13,160 bases of DNA from Cochliopodium minus (taxonomy: Eukaryota; Discosea; Himatismenida; Cochliopodiidae). Below the pieces are notes generated by a model that saw only the letters and a program-made list of their open reading frames with translations, searched no databases and was not told the DNA's origin. The stretch covers positions 1-13,160 of the forward strand of contig JAMYWO010000618.1 in NCBI GenBank assembly GCA_024220525.1, given 5' to 3'. Positions 5,896-13,160 of the stretch are shown piece after piece. Every line of letters starts with the position of its first letter. Positions within the stretch are counted from its first letter, which is position 1. Both the position numbers and the translations under genes were made by a program.

Positions 5896-8825
5896 TTATG
5901 AGCCGTAATGAAGTTTAATAAAAGATAAGATTGATTTGGACATTAATTCACAAAATTTTCTCCTTTCCTCTTCCACGTGCCTAAAATCCTTAGGTATCTC
6001 GATCTGAAATGCATTTACATTACAAATGGCAAAAGAATTATGGTGACTAAAAATTAAAAAAAAAAAAAAATGGAAATAATAATTTTAAAAATGAAATAAT
6101 ATTGCAAATATAATAAAATAATTACGAAAATAAAATGAAAATAATTTTAAAATGAAACTGCAAATAAAATAAAATAATTACGAAATAAAATGAATGAAAA
6201 ATTAAAAAAAATTAAAAAAAATTAAAAAAAATAATAATTTAAAAATGAAAAAATGAAAAAAAAAAATTTTTTTACAGAAAAGTGTTGAAACCCCCATTAA
6301 AATATTTTTCACCAAATACACAATACTTTTCACCTTTCTTTACTGTTTTCTCCAAGTTAAATGGCTGCGTATTCACTCCGTTTTGATTCATAAAAAAGGG
6401 GAAGCTGTTTTTTCCGCACAACAAATCTAGAACCATCTCTTTGTTTCTCTCATATTTTTTAAAACACAAATACTTCATACTTGATTCTCCTATTTCCTTC
6501 ATAATTCTTTTTGGACCTTAATTAAAATTTTTTGTTCATTTTTTTATTTTTTTTAAATTTTTTTAAATTTTTTTTTATTTTTTATTTTATTTTTAAATTA
6601 TTATTTTTTTTAAATTTTATTTTATTTTTTAAAAAATATTTCTTTTGATTTATTATTTATTTTATCATTTTTATTTTATTTTTTACCAGATGATACACAA
6701 CCCCTCTTCAATAAATAACCTATTTGTACTTCTTCATTTGCAATATTTCCGTGTATATCTACCACTTGGCCTTTTATGAAAAAAAAAAATTTTCATTTAA
6801 TAAAAGGGTTAAGAATTCAAATTTATTAATATTATTTCAATTTTGTTTTTCAAAAACCTTGTTGAATTTTTTTAAATATTTTTTCAAATTTAAAAATATT
6901 TTTTTGTTTATACTATTAAACAAAATTAAATCTCGAACAAAGTTAAAGCGATCTAAAAGATTTGCAGTCAATTTAAGGAACTATTATACAACGGTCCCAT
7001 TGACTACTCTTAATTAATTTTTTTCAATTTTTTTTTATTTGTTAAATTAATTCTTTTTTTTTATTTTATTTTTTATTGAATTAGTTTTAAATTTTTTTAA
7101 AAAATACTCGAATTCTTTTTTTTATTTTCTTTTTGTCAGATTTTTATTTTTATTTTTATTCTATTTTATTTTATTTATTTTTTATTTTATTTTATTTTAT
7201 TTTATTTTTAATTTTATATTTTATTTTATTTTTTATTTTTTATTTTTTTATTCTTATTCTTATTCACAAATAATTTTTTATTTTTTATTTTTTTATTTTT
7301 TTTATTGTGATATTTTTTACAAGAATTAAATTTTTTTAAAGAAAAAAATTTGGAAATGTGAACGAGATTGTGCCAATGATACCAAACACGAGTGGCGATC
7401 TCATCTTTACCCTCCACAGCCTTGGAAAGGCGTCTATTTGCATCCACTCTACTTCTTGACATGTTCATAATCACGAAATGAGGAATTTTTATTTCCCCTC
7501 CTAGTTTTTCTTTCTCTTCAAATAATTTCACAAAATAATACAACATCTCTGCCTTTTTGAAAAATAAAATAAAAATGAATTAAAAAATTTTGTTAAATAA
7601 AAATTAATGAAATACTCAGAAATGTTAATCTTGATTTAAATAAAACAAATTTTAAATTTACTTATGCAAAGAAAAATTAAAATAAAAATGAAGTAAAAAA
7701 TTTTGGTTAAATAATAAATTAAATTAAAATAAAAATAAGTTGAAATGATGATAAATTTTAATGTTGAAATTTAATATAAAATCAAAATAATTTTAAAAAA
7801 TAATTTATTTTAAAGTGAAACAAGATTAACATTCAACAACATTTTAAATTTTTTAAAAAAAATAAAAAATAATCATAAAAAAAAAAAATGAATTACACCA
7901 ACATTTTTAGTATATTTATCTCTTGTTTTGACACCAGTTGTTCTTTCTTTTACTTCTACAGGCGAGATATCCCCGTCATGAGGAATTAGAACAATGAGAT
8001 TAAAATTTCCCTTTATGTAATCAACATAATCATCCTCACAACAATAACAATTCTCTGAAAAGTATTCTTCAATTAATTTGATTATTTTATTATTTGGATT
8101 TGGAATATTATTTAATATTTCAACGAAATTATAATTTGTTGATTTTTTATTTAATGTCTTCAAATATCCTTCTATTATCTTCTCATTCATTTTTGTGTCC
8201 AGATGGTATGAATTCTCCAATATTCTAGATAATTTCATCCCTCCCTTTATACACGATTTAATTTCTTTCGAATAAGAGAAGATGGTGGATGCATTTGAAA
8301 TATTATTCCACAATACAATATCAAAATCCCTAATTGAAGGATATTTTAAAAATTAACATCGTTATTATTTAATATCTTTGAATATATTTTTATAATTTTT
8401 TTATTTTTTATTTATCTCTTTCCTTACTCTTTATTTTTGAATGTTCTCACCCATCTCATGATCATCTCCCCAGATTCCCCGATCCCATTCTTGAAATCTC
8501 GATTATTAATCAATCCTATCTCCTCCTCCTTCAAAAACCATCTCTCCCTCAACAGAGGAATCAACCCATCCAAATCACATCGGACAATTTGATACTCTGT
8601 TTTGATCAATTGAGGGGTATTGAGATCAATAACAAAGTGGAGGGTATTATCATTCAATTTCTTCAATTCAATTGGCATGAGCGGACCCGCATCTATCCAA
8701 TCCTCCTTTGTGAAGGGCTCTCGATTCAATTTTTTGGTCCAACCAGCCCAAGATATCACACAGATCCTCAAATCCACCCCCTTTATCTTTTTCTTTTCTT
8801 TCATTTTCATTTCATCTCCCCACAT
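5896..8825 (-). CDS. Fusion of gamma-glutamylcyclotransferase-like and N-formylglutamate amidohydrolase-like domains
   Basis: Six exons on the minus strand: 8825-8428, 8329-7897, 7552-7321, 6770-6687, 6516-6276 and 6046-5896; 1539 nt for 512 residues, phases 2, 0, 1, 1, 2. Residues about 19-223 resemble the bacterial GGCT/AIG2-like family with its AWGSL loop: ICVISWAGW, GPLMPIE (47-53), LRERW (92-96), EEEIGLIN, then FDIVLW (135-140) and a C-terminal YLKTL...IPNPNNKIIKLIEEYF. The first intron falls inside this domain and its splice restores the motif order. Residues about 241-512 resemble the N-formylglutamate amidohydrolase family: IPHDG (248-252), SRSRVDANR (309-317), VVDIHG (357-362), IGYLL, YFNGGFNT and FQIEIP. 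Several expected active-site residues differ (WAGW for WGSL, QIGY for EIGY). The substrate is unknown; glutamyl-type amides are an inference. The start lacks a purine at -3; Met6 or Met8 are alternatives. Retention of intron 1 would give a 133-residue truncated product. Confidence 0.72.
6047..6275 (-). repeat. Imperfect tandem duplication inside an intron of the fusion gene
   Basis: In this intron a unit of about 60 nt occurs twice in a row, roughly 6077-6139 and 6140-6197. Both copies run AATAATTTTAAAA, then ATGAAA, GCAAATA, TAAAATAATTACGAAA and ATAAAATGAA. The copies differ by small indels. It looks like a local replication-slippage duplication. Confidence 0.65.
6771..7320 (-). other. Long intron of the fusion gene containing a mixed-composition island
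   Basis: Bounded on the minus strand by a donor GTAAAAAA (7320 downward) and an acceptor AG (6772-6771); the splice joins KKFNS to QVVDIHG in the spacing expected for the amidohydrolase family. Most of it is T-rich simple sequence, with TTTTA pentamers near 7150-7210. An island at about 6915-7012 is less biased. It reads as short open frames on both strands without a recognisable domain, and I leave it as intronic. The proposed splice needs no extra exon. Confidence 0.6.
7553..7896 (-). other. AT-rich intron of the fusion gene with an internal duplicated segment
   Basis: This intron contains no coding signal. A segment of about 40 nt, AAAATAAAAATGAA followed by TAAAAAATTTTGTTAAATAA, occurs near 7565-7600 and again near 7679-7715 with few changes. 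The donor is GTAATT and the acceptor AG on the minus strand, joining DKYTKNVG to AEMLYYF in phase 0. Confidence 0.6.
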
Positions 8826-9050
8826 AAAAGATTTAAGAACCAATTTTTAATTTTTTAATTTATTTTTAATTTTCATTAAATCAACAATCTAATTTCAAAT
8901 CACCAATCAAATCCACAATCAATTCCAAAATCATTTTGAATTGAATTCAATCAAAAAGAGATTAGGGAAAAAAAAATCTCATCCTTTTTGGAAATTGATC
9001 AAAAAAAAAAAACAAAACATAATTAAAGCTCAATACCTTTAAAATACACT
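8826..9050. promoter_or_regulatory. Upstream region of the fusion gene and 3' region of the DXO gene
   Basis: These 225 nt lie between two minus-strand genes. They include a stretch rich in degenerate CAATCAAATC-type repeats (about 8880-8935) and an imperfect inverted repeat (AAAAAGAGATT at 8953-8963 against AATCTC...CTTTTT at 8975-8989). The promoter of the fusion gene must be here, but no specific element can be assigned. Confidence 0.4.
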
Positions 9051-10052
9051 TTAATTATGAAGATCAATACTAAATTTCTTTGTTTCATTGGAATAGGTCA
9101 AAAGATAGATTTTTTCATCGTCTAAAGAAAGGCCAGCAATCCAATCAAGAAGATGGAATGTAAGTGATATGCACAAATTATGATCCCACAGCAACTTACC
9201 TTGATTGGCAATCTTGGGGATCTCCATCGTCTTATATTTCTTGAGAGAATCTACTTGATCATCCTTGTTTCTCATTCCTATAATCACTTTGGGTACTCCA
9301 ACTAGATATGATTGCACCCAAATACTGAATAACTTGTATCTATTAAATTTATAATCGTTGGTTGTTCTTATCGTCTTCAATTCAACGTAATTTTCAGCTG
9401 TATCTATCTTCCTCTTTTTGTTTTCTTCATCTGATTTTTTTTTTTTCTTTATTTGTTTGTATGCATCTATTTCTGCTGCCAAAATCAATCTATATTTGTT
9501 TTTTGGGCCATTTATGGTCGTTTTGATAATGCTGCAATATGAACTCCTTCTTTTATTCTGTGTATTAGTGTTTGTGCATATATCTTCAAATTTATAACCA
9601 CAATAGATGTTCTTTTTCTCTTCTATGTTGTATATTTTGTTTTCATCATTGTTTATTATCTCCAAATAAAATGTTCTTTTCTTTTCGTTTATTCTTTTTG
9701 GTGTGATTTTGATTTTATAGTCACTATTGTTGTAATAAGTTCCCATCAACTTATTGAAATTATTCCTGAAAGAAATAAAATCAACATTATCCATAATATT
9801 AGGTATTTTATTATTGATTGTTTCAATAAAAGGTTTATTATCTGTCGAATTATCCATTATATATTCTTCATTAACTTTTACTTTTAGATCCAATGGCAAT
9901 TTTGGCTCAATATATTCTTTCAGCTCTTTTTTATCGAATGATAATTCATTTTCAGAAGATAAAGAATAATGGCACAATTCTTCTGGAAATGCAAATGAAT
10001 ATTTCTCTTTGATATTTCTGTTCTTTATATATTCATTTATATCATACATCAA
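9051..10052 (-). CDS. DXO/Rai1 family decapping exoribonuclease
   Basis: Removes non-canonical caps (incomplete caps, NAD caps) from RNA and degrades the body 5' to 3', a nuclear and cytoplasmic mRNA quality control. Intronless, 333 residues. The four metal and substrate motifs of the family are all present in order: Arg96 in FISFRNNFNKL, G152-x3-E156 in YCGYKFE, E194-x-D196 in AAEIDAY, and E224-x-K226 in YVELKT. They are followed by IWVQSYLVGVPKVIIGMRN, matching the human DXO WAQSFLPGVPNVVAGFRN region, and KTMEIPKIA. Between motifs III and IV lies a lysine-rich insertion (about residues 201-219) that could serve as a nuclear signal. Human DXO has about 396 residues, so this copy is short at both ends but retains the catalytic core. 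Two Met codons stand at the start; the second has A at -3. The gene is divergent from the first ubiquitin-like gene, 280 nt away. Confidence 0.93.
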   Translation of the reverse strand: MMYDINEYIKNRNIKEKYSFAFPEELCHYSLSSENELSFDKKELKEYIEPKLPLDLKVKVNEEYIMDNSTDNKPFIETINNKIPNIMDNVDFISFRNNFNKLMGTYYNNSDYKIKITPKRINEKKRTFYLEIINNDENKIYNIEEKKNIYCGYKFEDICTNTNTQNKRRSSYCSIIKTTINGPKNKYRLILAAEIDAYKQIKKKKKSDEENKKRKIDTAENYVELKTIRTTNDYKFNRYKLFSIWVQSYLVGVPKVIIGMRNKDDQVDSLKKYKTMEIPKIANQGKLLWDHNLCISLTFHLLDWIAGLSLDDEKIYLLTYSNETKKFSIDLHN

Positions 10053-10332
10053 ATTTTTTTTTTATTTCTTTTGATTGGAGGAAAAATTTTAAATCTGCTC
10101 CTTTTACAAATTTTTGAATTACCTTTATTCTTTAAGATCAAAAAGCTTGGTAAATGAAAGAGGGGAAATAATATTTAAAATTCCTTCAAGTTATACCGTT
10201 TTAATCAAAATAATTTAAATAAATCAGAAAAAAATAATAATAAAAAAAATAAACATAAACACTCTTTCTACAATTTGTAGAAAATCACTCACCTTTTCTT
10301 TATTCTTCAAATTCACAAAATATTAACAGAAA
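10053..10332. promoter_or_regulatory. Divergent promoter region between DXO and the first ubiquitin-like gene
   Basis: These 280 nt lie between two head-to-head start codons. The interval is A-rich and non-coding. It holds the 19-bp palindrome listed separately. Confidence 0.5.
10265..10283. promoter_or_regulatory. Perfect 19-bp palindrome, possible dimeric regulator site
   Basis: The sequence TTTCTACAATTTGTAGAAA has two 9-bp arms around a single central T. It lies 50 nt before the start codon of the first ubiquitin-like gene and about 213 nt before DXO. It could bind a dimeric transcription factor or form a small hairpin in the 5' UTR. No transcription start is known, so which is right cannot be told. 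Confidence 0.45.
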
Positions 10333-10584
10333 ATGAGTCTAAAGATTACATCATTTACTGGAAGAAGATTGAGCATGGAGATTAAAGAGAATGATACGTT
10401 GTATTCGTTGAAAAGAGAATTATCAATGAAACTCAGTATCAGAAGTGATCAGTTTGATTTGATCTATTCTGGAAAGAAATTAGAAGATAGCAAGAAATCA
10501 TTGAAGGAAATGAAATTGATAGATGGGAAAAATATCAAGGTTGTTTTGAATAGATCTTCAAGGGAAAGTGCTATTAATTTGTAA
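10333..10584 (+). CDS. Ubiquitin-like protein, copy 1
   Basis: A single ubiquitin-fold domain of 83 residues without introns. The alignment with ubiquitin is plain: ITSFTGRRLSMEI for the first hairpin, ENDTLYSLKREL for the helix start, SDQFDLIYSGKKLED for the LIFAGKQLED region, and LIDGKNIKVVLN for the last strand. It ends in RSSRESAINL, so there is no C-terminal Gly-Gly and it cannot be conjugated like ubiquitin unless processed unusually. The residue matching ubiquitin Ile44 is Ile. It may act as a free ubiquitin-like adaptor. The start is preceded by AAA. It is followed by a paralogue 704 nt downstream in the same direction. Confidence 0.88.
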   Translation: MSLKITSFTGRRLSMEIKENDTLYSLKRELSMKLSIRSDQFDLIYSGKKLEDSKKSLKEMKLIDGKNIKVVLNRSSRESAINL

Positions 10585-11288
10585 TTTTGGGCTGAAATTA
10601 TTTATTAAAAAGAAAGAGTATTTATTTATTTAAATTTGAATCTCAAATATCGAATGATTAACCAATTTGCAATGATATAATCCACAATTTTTGTAACAAA
10701 ATAAAAATTCCTCTCACATTGCCAACCGAAATAAAAAAAGAAAATAATAAAAATTACTTTTTTGCTTTTTAAATTCAAAGGAGGAAACAAAGAATATAAT
10801 TCACAATCACTCCAATAACTTCACAATCTATTGAGAATTTTTACCAAAAGAAATGAATTCAAATTAATTTTAAACGGAAAAAGAGTTTGTTTTGAGCACA
10901 TTGCATAAAAATACAATTTTTTCAATTCTATAAAAGAATGATAAAGTGAAAACAAAGAAAAAATTTGAATTCTAAGATCTATAAAAGAATAAATTTAATT
11001 ATCATTTTATCGAGAAATTCAGAGAATTTTATTTTAATTAAAAAATTTGGATTTCATTTTGTGAATAGAAACAAGAAAATTAACATTTTGTTCGATTATG
11101 AAGATTAAATAAACAAATAATGTTAAATTTAAAGCCTAAATTACTTTTTCAGACTTTCAAAGAATGAAAATTACTTAATTTTAGTTTTTGGAGAAATGTT
11201 TCAAAAAAAATGATTAAAGAGGATTAAAAAAAAAAAAAAAGCAAACAAATTTTTCATAAAACAAAACACTTTTTAGAAAATACATTAA
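10585..11288. other. A-rich intergenic region between the two ubiquitin-like genes
   Basis: No gene is seen on either strand over these 704 nt. The sequence is A-rich with many short degenerate repeats. The element TATAAAAGAAT occurs twice (10929-10939 and 10980-10990), each time shortly after an AATTCT; these look like TATA elements but lie about 300-360 nt before the next start codon. Just before the second gene, ACACTTTTTAGAAAAT (about 11266-11281) resembles the flanks of the palindrome upstream of copy 1 with its centre missing. Confidence 0.5.
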
Positions 11289-11537
11289 ATGTCTCTAACA
11301 ATCAAAGTGATTACTTTTACTGGAAGAAAGTTAAATATTGATGCAAAGGATAATGATTCTTTGGATACTTTGTTGAGAGACATTTCTCATAGAATGAGTG
11401 TTAAAAGTGATCAGTTTTATTTGATGAGATGTGGAAAAAGACTCGAAGATGACAGAAAAACATTGAAGGATTTGAAACTAAAAAATGGAATTACAATCAG
11501 AATGACCTTTATTAAATCTTCAGAAAAACCTAAATAA
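11289..11537 (+). CDS. Ubiquitin-like protein, copy 2
   Basis: An 82-residue, intronless, single ubiquitin-fold protein, clearly a paralogue of the gene at 10333. The shared skeleton is MSL, TFTGRKL, DNDSL, then SDQFYLMRCGKRLEDDRKTLKDLKLKNG in ubiquitin order (split here as two motifs, SDQFYLMRCGKRLED and LKDLKLKNG). The last strand is ITIRMTFIKSS and the tail is EKPK, again without Gly-Gly. The residue matching ubiquitin Ile44 is Met, so the usual hydrophobic patch is changed relative to copy 1. The start has TAA just before it and A at -1 and -2. Likely a tandem duplication that has diverged by roughly half its residues. The role is unknown; a free ubiquitin-like adaptor is one possibility. 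Confidence 0.87.
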   Translation: MSLTIKVITFTGRKLNIDAKDNDSLDTLLRDISHRMSVKSDQFYLMRCGKRLEDDRKTLKDLKLKNGITIRMTFIKSSEKPK

Positions 11538-11781
11538 TATCCAATATTCTTTAAAAGAATTGTATTTTTAATTAAAAAATGTAAATTTTATTGTCAATGT
11601 TGATTTTTTTTAATTGAGAAATACTGTTCTTTAAAAAGTATAATTGAGTTCAAATATTCACTTTTCAAAATATCATTTCCACAACTCATATTAAAAAAAA
11701 TATAAAAAATTAAAAAGCAAAAACGAGTTAAATTACCTCTGTATTAAAATATAATCTTCAATTAATAAAAAAGGGAAGGAA
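11538..11781. promoter_or_regulatory. Intergenic region upstream of the glutamate receptor-like gene
   Basis: These 244 nt hold the 3' end of the second ubiquitin-like gene and the promoter of the channel gene. AT-rich; no distinct element can be assigned. Confidence 0.4.
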
Positions 11782-12998
11782 ATGTTTACATTCAAAAATA
11801 TATTAACTGCCTTAACATTATCATTGTTGATATTGAACATGGCAACTCTTATTGAAGGGCAAAATATAAGGATCTGTGCATTGCATGATCCTCCAAATCT
11901 ATTCATAGATAATTCTACGGGAACACCTTCTTATAGTGGATTTTTTTATGATCTCATTCAATTAGTTTTCCAGACAGCGGGTTTGACTCCCAATTTCTCT
12001 TATTCGGTGGTTAATGATGGAAATTTTGGATCATTATCCAATGGAACATGGAATGGGGCAATGGGCGAATTATTGAACAACAGATCAGGTATAATAAATT
12101 GAAAAATCAAATTTCATACTTGATACTCTCAATCTAATTTGATAAAAAATTGGATTTTAACCTCCCGAAGAAATATTTGATATAAAAGGAAATAAATTGT
12201 TCAAAATAATTTACTTAAAATCATTAAAAACATTATTGATAAAATTATCTTTTGATTCGTTTCAATATATTATAATATAAGAAAGGATAATTTTCTATCC
12301 AACTCATATTTTTGGTTTCCGAGTTTAAATATAAATAATTTTTCTTTGTATTTGTGTTCAAATTTTTTTTTTTTTGAAATTCATGATAACATTATTAATG
12401 ATTTTTTTTTTTTTTTAAAACAGATATCTTCATGGGGCTTTTGAATCCTACCCTCCCTAGATTTAGTTCAGGAGTACAATTCTCAAGGCCAGTAATGCAA
12501 GGTGGAAAAAATTATTAAGAATAAAACTTGACCTTAAAATTTTTTTTATTAATATTTTTATTTTTCATTTTTATTTTCCATTTATTATTTTATTTTTTTT
12601 ATTTTATTTATTTTTTTTACATTTTTTATTTTTTATATTTTCATTATTACTTTTTCATTTATTTTTTATTATTTTTTTATTATAATTTTTTTATTATTTC
12701 TTTGTTATTTTATTTTTTTATTTTTTTATCTATTTATTTTATATTTTTTATATTTAACAATAACATTTTTTTTATTTTTATTTTCATGTTTTTTTATGGG
12801 CAGGTGGGTTTGTTGTAATGGTGAGACAACCCAAAAACGTAGTGAACGCATGGTCCATCTTCTCTCCCTTCACATGGAAACTATGGATTTTGATTTTGTT
12901 TACCACCATGGTGATGTCATTTCTCTTCTACCTCATGGATCGCATCTCTCCTTATGGCTTTTATTATCAAGATGACAAAAGTCAAAGAATACAAGCTA
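11782..12998 (+). CDS. Ionotropic glutamate receptor-like channel, N-terminal part
   Basis: Predicted ligand-gated cation channel of the plasma or an internal membrane. Three exons lie in the window: 11782-12088, 12424-12501 and 12804-12998, all junctions in phase 1, giving 193 residues; the gene continues to the right. Residues 1-26 are a signal peptide ending near IEGQ. Then follows half of a periplasmic-binding-protein type 2 fold: RICALHDPPNLFI, GFFYDLIQLVFQTAGL, and GTWNGAMGELLNNRSDIFMG. In NPTLPRFSSGVQFSRP, Arg115 sits where animal receptors have the Arg that binds the ligand alpha-carboxylate. After VVMVRQP comes SPFTWKLW and the first membrane segment (about 153-170), then DRISPYGFYY. 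This is the S1-M1 order of an iGluR without an N-terminal ATD-type domain. The pore loop, M3 and S2 lie outside the window. Exon 3 ends at a GTAAAA donor. Confidence 0.85.
12089..12423 (+). other. Intron 1 of the glutamate receptor-like gene
   Basis: A non-coding AT-rich stretch of 335 nt. The donor is GTATAA after AGATCAG. The acceptor is preceded by a 14-base T tract (TTTAAAACAG). The splice restores the codon for Asp103 and the motif NNRSDIFMG. Confidence 0.85.
12502..12803 (+). other. Intron 2 of the glutamate receptor-like gene
   Basis: A 302-nt T-rich simple-sequence intron. It begins GTGGAA and ends GGGCAG. The splice joins SRPVMQG to GFVVMVRQ in phase 1. A long hydrophobic reading frame across it is only a product of T-rich codons. 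Confidence 0.8.
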
Positions 12999-13160
12999 GT
13001 AAAATTTTTTTTTTATTTTTTTTTATTATTAACAACTTTATTTTAAATTGAATTAAATTTATTTTATTTTTATTTTTATTATTTTTTATTTTTTATTTTT
13101 TATTTATCATTTATTATTTTTTATTTTTTATTTTAATGAATATATTCTTTTTTTGTTTAT
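12999..13160 (+). repeat. T-rich intron 3 start with TTTTTTA-type repeats, to the window edge
   Basis: After the GTAAAA donor no AG dinucleotide suitable as acceptor appears before the window ends, so the next exon lies outside. From about 13078 the sequence turns into TTTTTTA-type heptamers like those at the left edge. Confidence 0.65.

Noticed and set aside
6915-7012. Possible tRNA (a CTGCAAA loop fitting a Cys GCA anticodon, and a TTCGAGA loop) on the minus strand
   Set aside because: The anticodon stem has two mismatches, the T stem does not pair, and the distance between the loops is about 8 nt too long. No closed acceptor stem fits the rest.
6724-7017. Plus-strand reading frame of 97 codons
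   Set aside because: It overlaps the DIHG exon of the minus-strand gene on one side and T-rich intron on the other, and shows no domain.
8424-8825. A separate single-exon 133-residue gene
   Set aside because: The GGCT-like motif order continues only after splicing to 8329, the phases match, the donor is strong, and the downstream part has no start codon of its own.
8589-8858. Plus-strand reading frames opposite the GGCT-like exon
   Set aside because: They are shadows of the minus-strand exon, whose family motifs are clear.
12528-12818. Hydrophobic 96-residue reading frame
   Set aside because: It is T-rich intron sequence read as Phe, Leu and Ile codons. The splice sites on both sides remove it and restore the receptor motif.

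Overview
This is a nuclear eukaryotic window. It is extremely AT-rich, with T- and A-tract intergenic DNA, spliceosomal GT-AG introns (many of 58-98 nt, some of 170-840 nt), and coding exons that are visibly richer in G+C than their surroundings. All seven genes whose ends are visible stop with TAA. Two genes start directly behind long A runs. The gene set (F-box protein, DHHC palmitoyltransferase, DXO/Rai1, ubiquitin-like proteins, an ionotropic glutamate receptor-like channel) points to a free-living protist, possibly an amoeba. I cannot name the lineage from sequence alone.

Most single reading frames here are only exons. I rebuilt nine genes by matching splice sites, reading-frame phase and protein-family motifs. 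Left to right: a DHHC palmitoyltransferase on the minus strand, running off the left edge (285-1663); D-aminoacyl-tRNA deacylase DTD in six exons (1900-2963, plus); an F-box protein with a probable SPRY-like C-terminal half in five exons (3037-4419, plus); a nucleoside hydrolase in four exons (4588-5807, plus); a two-domain protein joining a gamma-glutamylcyclotransferase-like domain to an N-formylglutamate amidohydrolase-like domain in six exons (5896-8825, minus); an intronless DXO/Rai1 decapping nuclease (9051-10052, minus); two tandem intronless ubiquitin-like proteins (10333-10584 and 11289-11537, plus); and the first three exons of an ionotropic glutamate receptor-like channel running off the right edge (11782-12998, plus).

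The genes do not form one pathway. Several are housekeeping or quality-control enzymes: DTD for tRNA proofreading, DXO for mRNA cap surveillance, nucleoside hydrolase for salvage. The F-box protein and the two ubiquitin-like proteins could both touch ubiquitin signalling. The least ordinary object is the GGCT-like/FGase-like fusion: its domain boundary logic is confirmed by a splice junction lying inside the first domain, and both domains appear to have lost some expected active-site residues. Other notable points are a 15-nt microexon in DTD, a 23-nt microexon in the F-box gene, an intron that splits the catalytic cysteine codon of the DHHC motif, and a perfect 19-bp palindrome just upstream of the first ubiquitin-like gene.

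The two window ends and the long introns are simple-sequence T-rich DNA, including a TTTTTTA heptamer array. No rRNA, convincing tRNA, transposon or CRISPR was seen.
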